From NCBI GenBank assembly GCA_036377595.1, contig DASUYB010000098.1:1-53740 (forward strand): a DNA stretch of 53,740 nt. Direction: 5' to 3'. Below, piece after piece: positions 15,843-23,146 of the stretch (positions are counted from its first letter, which is position 1; each line of letters starts with the position of its first letter). The DNA comes from Longimicrobium sp. (GTDB lineage: Bacteria > Gemmatimonadota > Gemmatimonadetes > Longimicrobiales > Longimicrobiaceae). The translations under genes were made by a program, and so were the position numbers. The notes beneath the pieces are model-generated. The model saw nothing but the letters and a program-made list of their open reading frames with translations, did not search any database and was not told the DNA's origin.

Positions 15843-17707
15843 GCCCCGTCGCCCGCCCCCCGCGCGCCCCCGTCGCGCCGCGGGACCCCGCCGTGGAGGC
15901 GCGTGAGCGCTTCGCGCGCTTCGCCCCGGGCGTCCGCGCGGCGCGCCCGCCGAGCGCGGCCGAGGCGCGGATCCTGGACGCGTGCGCGGTCCCGCGCACC
16001 CTGCGCGAGCACGCCGCCGAGTGCGCGCGGGCGATTCCTCCCGCGCTGCTCGCCGGAGACGGCGGCGCCGTGCCCGCGGGGCGCGCGGCGCTGGAGGCGG
16101 CCGCCCTGGAGCGGCTCCGCCGCCTGGCCGGCGAGGGGCACCTGGTGGCCGAGGCGGAGCTCCTCGGCTGGCTGGGCGCGCGGCTCGAGGCGGGCGCCGG
16201 CTCATCTCCCGCGCCGCGCATCGGCGCGCTCTGCATCCCCACGCGCAACCGCCCCGGCACCCTCGCGCGCGGGCTGGAGAGCTGGCTCGAGCACGGCGCA
16301 CGCCACGGGCGGGAAACGGAGGTGGTGGTGCTGGACGACAGCGACTCGGCCGACGCACGCGCGGAGAACCGGCGGACGCTGCGCGCGCTGGCCGGCCGCC
16401 ATCGCCGCGCCGCCTTCGCCGCCGACCACGCGCGGCGGGGCGCGTACGCGCGCGTCCTCGCGGCCGCCGCCGGCGTGCCGGAGGAGACGGCCCGCTTCGC
16501 GCTGCTCGGCGACGCCCGCCTGGGCGCGACCTACGGCGCCACCCGCAACGCGCTCCTCCTGGACGGCGCGGGCGGGCTCTGCCTGCAGGTGGACGACGAC
16601 ACCCTGGCCACCGTCTGCCGCCCGCCCGGCGCCCGCGAGGAGCTGGCGCTCGCCCTCGCGCCCGACCCCAACGAGTACTGGTTCGCCTCCTCGTTCGACG
16701 CCGCGCTGGCGGCGGTGGAGGTGGTGGACGAGGACTTCCTGGCCGTCCACGAGCGCCTGCTGGGGAGCACGCCGGGGGAGTGCGCCGCCTCGGGGCGGAG
16801 CGGGCCCGCGCGGGTGGGCGTTCCCTGGGACGAGGCGTACCTGGCGCGGGTCTCCGAGCCGGGCGCGCGCGTGGCCGTGAGCTTCGGGGGGATCGTGGGC
16901 GACTGCGGGGGGCCGGGGCGCGCCCAGTGGCGGCTGGCGCTGCGCGGCCCCTCGCTGGAGCGCCTCGCCGCCGGCGCGGACGGGTTCGCGGCGCGGCTCC
17001 GCGCGCGGCAGCTGGTGAAGTGCACCACCCGCGCCGGCCTGGGCACGGGCGCGTACTGCATGGCGGGGAACATGGGGGTGGACCTGCGCGTCCTCCTCCC
17101 CCCGTTCGTCCCCGGCGGGATCGCCGAGGACGCGCTCTTCGGCACCCTGCGCGCGGCGCTCTTCCCCCGGCTGCTGAGCGGCTTCGTTCCTCGCGCCATC
17201 GTCCACCGTCCCCATCCTCCCCGTCCCGACCCGGCCCTCCCCGTCCCCCTGTCGACGTACGCCAACGGGGTGACCGGCGCGCTGGTGGCGGAGCATCTCG
17301 CCACCGGTCCGGCCGGCGAGGGCGCGGAGGCGCTGGGGATCCTCGGCGCGCATCTCGAGGCGCTCGGCGCGCTCGAGGCGGACGCGTTCGCCGCGCGGGT
17401 GCGGGAGGCGATGGGGCGGGCGGCGGCCGCGGCGGTGAGGCAGATGGAAACGCTGCTCGCCGCCACCCGCGGCGCGCCCCCGCATTGGCGCGCCGCCGTG
17501 GAGGAGAGCCGCCGCGAGACCGCGACGCTGCTGGAGCGCGAGGACCCGTCGGCCCCCGCCGACCTGCCGGGGAGCGACGATGCGCGGCGCGCGGCCTTCC
17601 GGCTCCTGCTGCGCGGCTACGGCCGGGTGCTGCGGAGCTGGCCGGCGCTGGTGGAGGCGGCCGCGGAGCTGCGCGGCCGCGGCGTGCGCCTGGCGGAGCC
17701 CGCGTGA
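15839..17707 (+). CDS. GT2-like glycosyltransferase-related protein
   Basis: 622 aa from a GTG in a GTGA overlap with the transporter. Residues 1-115 are helical and unassigned. From about 120 a GT-A-type nucleotide-binding fold is suggested by IGALCIPTRNRPGTLARGLE, EVVVLDDSDSADAR and LCLQVDDDTLATV, the last a DxD-like metal site. The remainder (PNEYWFASSFD, GTGAYCMAGNMG, FVPGGIAEDALFGTL) resembles an acceptor-binding part but is not one I can place. It may glycosylate the peptide or a cell-envelope acceptor; lone GT-like proteins occur in other RiPP operons. Coupling to the transporter and transglycosylase genes supports a role in the same pathway. Confidence 0.6.
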   Translation: MSPVARPPRAPVAPRDPAVEARERFARFAPGVRAARPPSAAEARILDACAVPRTLREHAAECARAIPPALLAGDGGAVPAGRAALEAAALERLRRLAGEGHLVAEAELLGWLGARLEAGAGSSPAPRIGALCIPTRNRPGTLARGLESWLEHGARHGRETEVVVLDDSDSADARAENRRTLRALAGRHRRAAFAADHARRGAYARVLAAAAGVPEETARFALLGDARLGATYGATRNALLLDGAGGLCLQVDDDTLATVCRPPGAREELALALAPDPNEYWFASSFDAALAAVEVVDEDFLAVHERLLGSTPGECAASGRSGPARVGVPWDEAYLARVSEPGARVAVSFGGIVGDCGGPGRAQWRLALRGPSLERLAAGADGFAARLRARQLVKCTTRAGLGTGAYCMAGNMGVDLRVLLPPFVPGGIAEDALFGTLRAALFPRLLSGFVPRAIVHRPHPPRPDPALPVPLSTYANGVTGALVAEHLATGPAGEGAEALGILGAHLEALGALEADAFAARVREAMGRAAAAAVRQMETLLAATRGAPPHWRAAVEESRRETATLLEREDPSAPADLPGSDDARRAAFRLLLRGYGRVLRSWPALVEAAAELRGRGVRLAEPA

Positions 17708-18579
17708 GCCGCGGCGTTCCCCCGGTCGGCCGCCTCCGCGCCGCCGATCCCGGCGTGACGGCGTACATGCGCGTCCGCGCGCGGGAGACGGGCGCGCCGC
17801 CGCCGGCGACGGAATGGACGCCGCTGGACCAGGTCTCCCCCTACCTGGCGTTCGCGGTGGTGAAGGCGGAGGACCCGCGCTTCTTCCGCCACCGCGGAAT
17901 CCACTGGCGGTCGGTGGCGGACGCGGCGTGGGGCGCGCTGCGCGGGTGGGGGGCGCGGGGGGCCAGCACCCTCACGCAGCAGCTCGCGCGCAACCTCTAC
18001 CTCTCTCCCGCCCGCAGCGTGGGGCGCAAGGCGCGCGAGGCGATCCTCGCGCTGCGGATGGAGCGGGCGCTGGACAAGGCGCGCATCCTGGAGCTGTACC
18101 TGAACGTGGTGGAGTGGGGCGACGGGACGTGGGGCGTGGCGCAGGCCGCGCGCCGCTGGATGGATCGCCGTCCGGCCGAGCTGGACGCGCACGACGCGGC
18201 GCTGCTGGCCGCCCTCCTCCCCGCGCCGCGCCGGGCGCTGGAGGGGAACAACGCCAACCGCGCCTGGTGGGTGCAGCGCTACGTCCTCTTCCAGCTCTAT
18301 CACGCCGGCCACCTGACGGCGGACGAATGGCGCGCGGGCGTGGCCCGGGCCACTTCGCTCTGCCGGCTGACCCACGCGGGGGTGGCGCTGGACGAGGCCG
18401 TGCGGAGGGTGCGCGAGGCGCTCCCCGCACCGGTGCCGGAACGGCGCGGGCTGGAGATGGGGGCGCTCCTGGCCGACGGATTCGGCGTGGACCGCCACGT
18501 CCTCTTCCACGAGACAGTGCGCACGTGGGAGCGCCTGCGCCGGCGGCCGTCCGCGCGGGTGCCCGCGCCGTCGGCCTGA
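17704..18579 (+). CDS. Peptidoglycan glycosyltransferase (GT51), no membrane anchor
   Basis: 291 aa from a GTG (GTGA overlap). The GT51 signature is intact: catalytic E56 in VKAEDPRFFRHRG (53-65), GASTLTQQLARNLYL (86-100), and RKAREAILALRMERALDKARILELYLNVVEWG with the second acidic region. This is the monofunctional transglycosylase (MtgA-like) fold that polymerises lipid II. The usual N-terminal transmembrane helix is missing; residues 1-45 are hydrophilic. GT51 genes are rare in RiPP operons. It could protect against a lipid II-binding product or build wall at the site of export. It is the last gene before the precursors, with a 244-bp gap. Confidence 0.85.
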   Translation: MSRGVPPVGRLRAADPGVTAYMRVRARETGAPPPATEWTPLDQVSPYLAFAVVKAEDPRFFRHRGIHWRSVADAAWGALRGWGARGASTLTQQLARNLYLSPARSVGRKAREAILALRMERALDKARILELYLNVVEWGDGTWGVAQAARRWMDRRPAELDAHDAALLAALLPAPRRALEGNNANRAWWVQRYVLFQLYHAGHLTADEWRAGVARATSLCRLTHAGVALDEAVRRVREALPAPVPERRGLEMGALLADGFGVDRHVLFHETVRTWERLRRRPSARVPAPSA

Positions 18580-18823
18580 GGCCGATGGAGCGCAAACCTC
18601 CATCCTGAGGCCCGCGAAGGACGCGCCTATTCGGCCTGCGTGCGCTAAGTAAAGGTGGTTTCGAACCGCAACATGTGAAGTAGACGACGGATTACGGCTG
18701 ATTGGTACAGGACGCGGTGGAGACTCCCGCGTTACCGGCGTGGGACGCGCCACTCAGGGCCGTCCCCGGCAGGGCCCGGACTTCGCCGGAGCCCCGATCA
18801 CCCACCTCCTCGGGAGGAAAGAC

Positions 18824-19096
18824 ATGCACGCGAAGCTGAACCTGAGTCTCGACGAACTGCGCATCCGTACCTTTACGCCCACCCTGGAAGAGGACGCCCC
18901 CGAGGGCGCCGTGCACGCGCTGTGCGGCGACTGCTCGAACTGCTCCGGCTGCACCGGCTGCTCGAACTGTTCGGACTGCAGCAACTGCTCGGACTGCAGC
19001 AACTGCTCGGACTGCACCGGCTGCTCGGACTGCACCAACTGCTCGAACTGCACCGAGTGCACCTCGTCGACCTGCTTCATCTTCACGCTGTACTGA
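18824..19096 (+). CDS. RiPP precursor 1, pinensin-type leader, Cys-every-third-residue core
   Basis: 90 aa; GGGAGG six bases before the ATG decides the start. The leader KLNLSLDELRIRTF (4-17) fits the (K/R)LxLx(L/I)(D/E)xLx(V/I)x(S/T)F pattern of pinensin-type lanthipeptides. From residue 34 Cys recurs at 34, 37, 40 and so on to 79 (16 Cys, period exactly 3), then C84 and a hydrophobic tail CFIFTLY. Fifteen of the sixteen period-3 Cys are followed by Ser or Thr, so every third residue could become Dha/Dhb next to a thiol. LanB/LanC-type processing is expected; no YcaO gene is seen. A metal-binding product cannot be excluded. The gap upstream (18580-18823) may contain its own promoter. Confidence 0.88.
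   Translation: MHAKLNLSLDELRIRTFTPTLEEDAPEGAVHALCGDCSNCSGCTGCSNCSDCSNCSDCSNCSDCTGCSDCTNCSNCTECTSSTCFIFTLY
18971..19042 (+). repeat. 18-bp tandem repeat inside precursor 1
   Basis: Four near-identical 18-bp units (TCGGACTGCAGCAACTGC and variants) within a longer 9-bp periodicity spanning the core (18923-19060). Each 9-bp step encodes Cys-Ser/Thr-x three times per 27 bases. Such repeats can expand or contract by slippage and change the number of Cys triads. Confidence 0.85.
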
Positions 19097-19112
19097 TCCG
19101 CCCCGGCGGGAC

Positions 19113-19143
19113 CCGGGCATGCCTCTCCGCGAGGCATGCCCGG
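19113..19143 (+). terminator. Hairpin between precursor 1 and precursor 2
   Basis: A perfect 13-bp stem (CCGGGCATGCCTC and its complement) with loop TCCGC, 16 bp after the precursor 1 stop; GC-rich flanks extend it. There is no U-run, so partial termination or mRNA 3'-end protection is more likely than full termination. It would make precursor 1 mRNA more abundant than the enzymes downstream. Confidence 0.65.
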
Positions 19144-19183
19144 TGCCCCCGCCGGCACGAACGAACCTTTTCGCCGCGGGGCG

Positions 19184-19399
19184 ATGCACGAACGGCTGAC
19201 ACTGACGCTCGAGGCGCTGCGGGTGCGGACCTTCGCCACCACGCCGGCGCCGCACGGCGAGACGGACGACGACGACTGCGGCGAGTGCACCGAGGCCACG
19301 CGCTGCACCGACTGGACGCGCTGCACCCGCTGCACCTGGCCCAGCTGCATCGCCACGGAGGACGATGGCCCCGACTGCCTTCCCGGCACCGTTGCCTGA
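19184..19399 (+). CDS. RiPP precursor 2, pinensin-type leader
   Basis: 71 aa. The leader RLTLTLEALRVRTF (4-17) matches precursor 1 position for position, including the RTF ending. The core begins after DDDD and has seven Cys with irregular spacing among Thr-rich segments (CTEATRC, CTDWTRC, CTRC, CTWPSC), giving many Thr/Ser for dehydration. It ends LPGTVA. The ribosome site (GCGGGG) is weak. Its 3' end overlaps the S8 protease start by 35 bp in another frame, so the two are probably co-translated. Same operon, same enzymes as precursor 1 is the natural inference. Confidence 0.82.
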   Translation: MHERLTLTLEALRVRTFATTPAPHGETDDDDCGECTEATRCTDWTRCTRCTWPSCIATEDDGPDCLPGTVA

Positions 19400-20288
19400 C
19401 GCGGCGGCGGCGCTCGCCCCGGCGGACCGCGGCGGCGGCCTCGCCCGCCTCTACGCGCCGCTGCCGCGCCCGCGCTGGGCGCGCGGCACCACGGGCCGCG
19501 GCGTGCGCGTGGCGGTGATCGACAGCGGGTGGGACCACGCGCTGCGCGTTCCCGGGCTGCGGCTGCGCCCCGGCGTCTCCTTCGCCGGCGGCGCGGGCGC
19601 GCCCCCGGCCGACGACGGAGACCGGATCGGGCACGGGACGGCGTGCATCTCCACCCTCTTCCGCGTGGCGCCGGAGGCAGAGATCTGCCCCGTGCGCGTG
19701 TTCGGCGACGCCTTCGACACCTCGGTGGCGGCGCTGCGCGCGGCGCTGGAGTGGGCGGTGCGCGAGCGCTTCGACGTGATCAGCCTGAGCCTGTGGACGC
19801 CGCGCGCCGACGCGCTCGTCCCCCTCTACGCCGCCTGCGAGGAGGCGCGGCGGTCCGGCGTGGTGATCGTCGCCGCCGCGCCGGACGATCCGCGGACGGA
19901 GCACGTCTATCCCGCCGTGTTCGGCAGCGTGCTGAGCGTGGGCGAGGGCCCCTTCGGCGACCCGTTCGACTATGCCTTCCGCCACGGCGCGGCGGTGGAG
20001 TGCCTGGCCGCGCCGGGCGACCACGGCGCCGTGCTCTGGCGAGGCGGGCCGCGCGACGGGATGTGGGGCTCCAGCTTCGCCGCGCCGAACGTGGCGGGGA
20101 TCGCCGCCCTGCTGTGCGAGCGCCACCCCGGCGCGGGGCTCGAGGAGGTGCGCGGCCACCTGGCGCGCCACGCCCGCCCGCTCCCCGCCGACGCGGAGGC
20201 CGTGCGCGAGACCCGCCGCGCGGCCGGGCGCACCGCGCACGACGCGGCGCGGCAACCATCTTCTTCTCCGGACCCCCGAGACGCATGA
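19365..20288 (+). CDS. S8 subtilisin-like protease, LanP-type leader peptidase candidate
   Basis: 307 aa with the Asp-His-Ser triad in order: D53 in VAVIDSGWD, H90 in GHGTACIS, S237 in WGSSFAAPNVAG. No signal peptide is obvious, so it may act in the cytoplasm or be exported unconventionally. The usual oxyanion-hole motif AAGN is changed to AAPDD (about 171-175), replacing the Asn by Asp, which may slow or specialise catalysis. Class I lanthipeptide operons often carry such LanP proteases to remove the leader; the exporter here has no peptidase, so this enzyme is the best candidate. Overlaps precursor 2 at its start and LanB at its end (ATGA). Confidence 0.85.
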   Translation: MAPTAFPAPLPDAAAALAPADRGGGLARLYAPLPRPRWARGTTGRGVRVAVIDSGWDHALRVPGLRLRPGVSFAGGAGAPPADDGDRIGHGTACISTLFRVAPEAEICPVRVFGDAFDTSVAALRAALEWAVRERFDVISLSLWTPRADALVPLYAACEEARRSGVVIVAAAPDDPRTEHVYPAVFGSVLSVGEGPFGDPFDYAFRHGAAVECLAAPGDHGAVLWRGGPRDGMWGSSFAAPNVAGIAALLCERHPGAGLEEVRGHLARHARPLPADAEAVRETRRAAGRTAHDAARQPSSSPDPRDA

Positions 20289-23146
20289 CCACGCTCGCGC
20301 CCCCGGCGCCCGAAACGCAAACCGACACCGAGCCGCTCGCCGAGGGCGGCGGCCTGTTCCCGCACTTCGTCTGCCGCCTGTCGGGGCTTCCCGTCGACGC
20401 GGTCGAGTCGCTGCGCGCGCCGCGCTGCGAGGCGCTGCTCGAGCGGCTCCGCGACGTCGAGCAGGCGCTGGCCGCGGCGCGCGAGCCGGTGTCGGCGCTC
20501 CTCTTCGAGGCGGTGCGGGCGGAGGAATCCCCGGAGACCCGCAAGCAGCTGGTGAACCTCCGCCGCGACCTCTTCAACCTCCGTCCCGCCCGCCCGGCGG
20601 CGCTGGAGGCGGCGCGAACGGCGCTTTCTCCCGACGCCCAGGCCGGGGTCGAAGCGTTCGCGGCGCGGCTGGACGAGCGCGGCCGGGTACTCGGCGAGCT
20701 GCGCGCGCGCTACGCGGAAGAGACGCGCGCCGCGCGGACCCGCTTCCGCGCGCTGCTGGGGGAGGAAGACTTCCAGAAGGGGCTCCTCCTTTCCAGCCCC
20801 GCGCTGCACACCGCGCAGGCGCGCTACCTGGAGAGCGACGCCGGCCGGCCCGGGGGGAAGGCGGAGAAGACGGAGCGCGGGCTGCTGCGCTACTTCACCC
20901 GCACGGCGATGAAGGCCACCCCGTTCGGCACCCTGTGCGCGATCGTTCCCGGCGAGGTGGTGCCGGCGGCGCCGGGCGAGCGCGGCGCGCGGCTGCGGCT
21001 GGGCGGCGACCCGCGGCGCAAGCGCAGCTCCACGCGGCTGAACAAGCAGATCTGCGGGGTGATCACGCGCTGGGTGAAGGCGAACCCCGCGCTGCGGCCC
21101 TTCCTGGAGGTCGAGCTGAACCCCACCCTCTCCGACGAGGGCGAGGAGATGGCGTTCCTGGCCGTCCACAGGGAGCGCGAGGTGTTCCAGCGCATCGAGA
21201 AGAACCCGGTGCTGGAGCTGGTGGCCGACGAGCTGGCCGCGCGCCCCCGCGTGTCGCTGAGCGAGCTGGCGCGCGCGCTGGCCGCCAGCCCCGCGGTGGA
21301 CGCCGGCGAGGACGTGGCGCTGGCCTACCTCGAGAAGCTGGCGGAGGCCGGCTTCCTCCGCTTCCGGCTGGGGATCCGCGAGCAGGACGCCGACTGGGAC
21401 CTCCCGCTCCGCGCCCTGCTCGAGCGCACGGGCGACCCCGGCGCGCTGCGGCTGGCCGCGCTCCTGGGCACGCTGCGCGAGCGGGCCGGGCGGTACGACG
21501 CGGCCGGGCCGGAGGAGCGCATCCGTCTCCTCGCCGACACCCGCGCGGAGCTGGAGGAGGCGCGCGCGGCGCTGAAGCTGCGCGGCCCCGGCTTCGCCGC
21601 GAACCTTCCCTTCCTGGAAGATTCCACCGCCGACGTCCCCGTCACCCTCGCGCGCACCCCCGAGGTGCGCGCGCTGGAGGAAACGCTGGCCGGGCTGGTG
21701 CGGCTGGCGCGCCGGGTGGCGGCCAACCGCGGCGAGCAGGCCGAGATGCGCCACTGGTTCGAGGCGCACTACGGCCCCGACGCCGCGCCGGTCCCGCTCC
21801 TGGCCTTCTTCGAGGACTTCAGCCGCGAGCACCTGAAGCCGCACGCCCTCCTCCAGCGCCGCGGCGATCCGGGCGAGCTCCCCGCGGGATACCGCCCTTC
21901 CAACCCCTTCGGCCTCCCCTTCATCGACGGGCTGCGCCGCGCCGAGCGCGCGCTGTCGGACCTGGTCTCGGCACGCTGGGCCGCCGCGCCCGGCGCCGAG
22001 GAGGTGGCGCTCTCGCGCGGAGACCTCGAGGCGGTGCTGGGCGGCGTTCCCGCGATGAGCCCCGACCCGGCCTCGGCGGCGGCGTTCGCCGAGCTGGTGG
22101 GGGCCGACGCGGGAGGAACGGCCCGGCTCATCCTCACCAAGAGCGCGTTCGGGATGGGGTTCGGGAAGTTCTTCTCCCGCTTCCTCCCGCTCTTCCCCGC
22201 GCGGGTGCAGCGCGACCTGCAGGAGGCCAACCGCGGCCCGGCCGACGGGTTCATGGCCGAGATCTGCGGCGACGGCAACCACAACGCCAACCTCCATCCC
22301 CCACTGGTGGCGCGGGAGATCAGCTATCCCACCGGCGAGAGCGGGGTGGCCGAGGAGCAGGTGCCCTCCACCGACATCGTCGTCGCCCCGCACCCGGCCG
22401 ATCCGCGCGCGCTCTGCCTGGTGCACGCCCCCACCGGCGAGCGGGTGGTGCCGGTGGACCTGGGGATCGTGAACCCCGGCTCGCGCCCGCCGCTGTACCA
22501 GCTCCTCTCGCGCTTCACCCCGCCGGTGGAGCTGTACCTGCGCCTCCCCGAGCATCCCTTCCACCTGGCGGGGATCCTCCGCGACCCCGCGCTGGAGCCC
22601 GCCGGGCCCGCCGAGCGCGCCGCGCGCGAGGCGGCGGAGCGCGAGGCGCTGGACCGCTACCTCACCTCCGTCACCCACGCCCCGCGGATCGTCTACGAGG
22701 GGTGCATCGTCCTGCGGCGGCGGCAGTGGGTGGTCCCCGCGTCGCTCCTTCCGCGGCAGGGCGCCGACGAGGCGCCGCTCGACTTCTTCCTGCGCGTGGA
22801 CCGGTGGCGGCGCGAGCACGGCATCCCGCGCGAGGTTTACGCCTCCATCCAGCCGCTTCTCGTGCTCCCGGGCGGGGGTGGGGGGATGGACGAGGTGAAC
22901 GGGCGCCCGGTGCCGCGCCGGGTGAGCCGCGCCTCGCTCAACCACCGGAAGCCGCAGTACGTCGACTTCGCCAGCCCGCTGCTGGTGGGGCTCTTCGGCC
23001 ACTTCGCGCCGGACGACGGCGACGCCTACTCGGTGCTGCTCGCGGAGCGCCTCCCCGGGGGGGATGAGCTTCCCGAGTTCGAGGGGCGGCGCTACGCGGC
23101 GGAACAGATCATCCAGGTGAACCTGTCCCATGCTCCTGGCGAGTGA
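20285..23146 (+). CDS. Lantibiotic dehydratase, N-terminal (glutamylation) part, LanB-N
   Basis: 953 aa; ATG overlaps the protease stop. Conserved LanB N-region features: LPVDAVESLR near the start, RRDLFNLRPARP (about 95-106), and FTRTAMKATPFGTLCAI (about 205-220), the family's TPFG motif. It lacks the C-terminal SpaB_C elimination domain, which is encoded separately in the next gene with a 17-bp overlap. In LanB enzymes this part transfers glutamate from Glu-tRNA to Ser/Thr of the precursor. A split dehydratase is known from pinensin-type clusters and thiopeptide systems. With the cyclase it would make lanthionine-type rings in the Ser/Thr/Cys-rich cores. Confidence 0.88.
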   Translation: MTTLAPPAPETQTDTEPLAEGGGLFPHFVCRLSGLPVDAVESLRAPRCEALLERLRDVEQALAAAREPVSALLFEAVRAEESPETRKQLVNLRRDLFNLRPARPAALEAARTALSPDAQAGVEAFAARLDERGRVLGELRARYAEETRAARTRFRALLGEEDFQKGLLLSSPALHTAQARYLESDAGRPGGKAEKTERGLLRYFTRTAMKATPFGTLCAIVPGEVVPAAPGERGARLRLGGDPRRKRSSTRLNKQICGVITRWVKANPALRPFLEVELNPTLSDEGEEMAFLAVHREREVFQRIEKNPVLELVADELAARPRVSLSELARALAASPAVDAGEDVALAYLEKLAEAGFLRFRLGIREQDADWDLPLRALLERTGDPGALRLAALLGTLRERAGRYDAAGPEERIRLLADTRAELEEARAALKLRGPGFAANLPFLEDSTADVPVTLARTPEVRALEETLAGLVRLARRVAANRGEQAEMRHWFEAHYGPDAAPVPLLAFFEDFSREHLKPHALLQRRGDPGELPAGYRPSNPFGLPFIDGLRRAERALSDLVSARWAAAPGAEEVALSRGDLEAVLGGVPAMSPDPASAAAFAELVGADAGGTARLILTKSAFGMGFGKFFSRFLPLFPARVQRDLQEANRGPADGFMAEICGDGNHNANLHPPLVAREISYPTGESGVAEEQVPSTDIVVAPHPADPRALCLVHAPTGERVVPVDLGIVNPGSRPPLYQLLSRFTPPVELYLRLPEHPFHLAGILRDPALEPAGPAERAAREAAEREALDRYLTSVTHAPRIVYEGCIVLRRRQWVVPASLLPRQGADEAPLDFFLRVDRWRREHGIPREVYASIQPLLVLPGGGGGMDEVNGRPVPRRVSRASLNHRKPQYVDFASPLLVGLFGHFAPDDGDAYSVLLAERLPGGDELPEFEGRRYAAEQIIQVNLSHAPGE

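Noticed and set aside
13917-17768. 1283-codon open frame on the minus strand across the RiPP operon
   Set aside because: Arg/Pro/Ala-rich shadow of the transporter, GT2-like and transglycosylase genes, which carry clear family motifs on the plus strand.
18923-19060. CRISPR-like array in the Cys-rich region
   Set aside because: Contiguous in-frame 9/18-bp tandem repeats without unique spacers, within a leader-bearing ORF.
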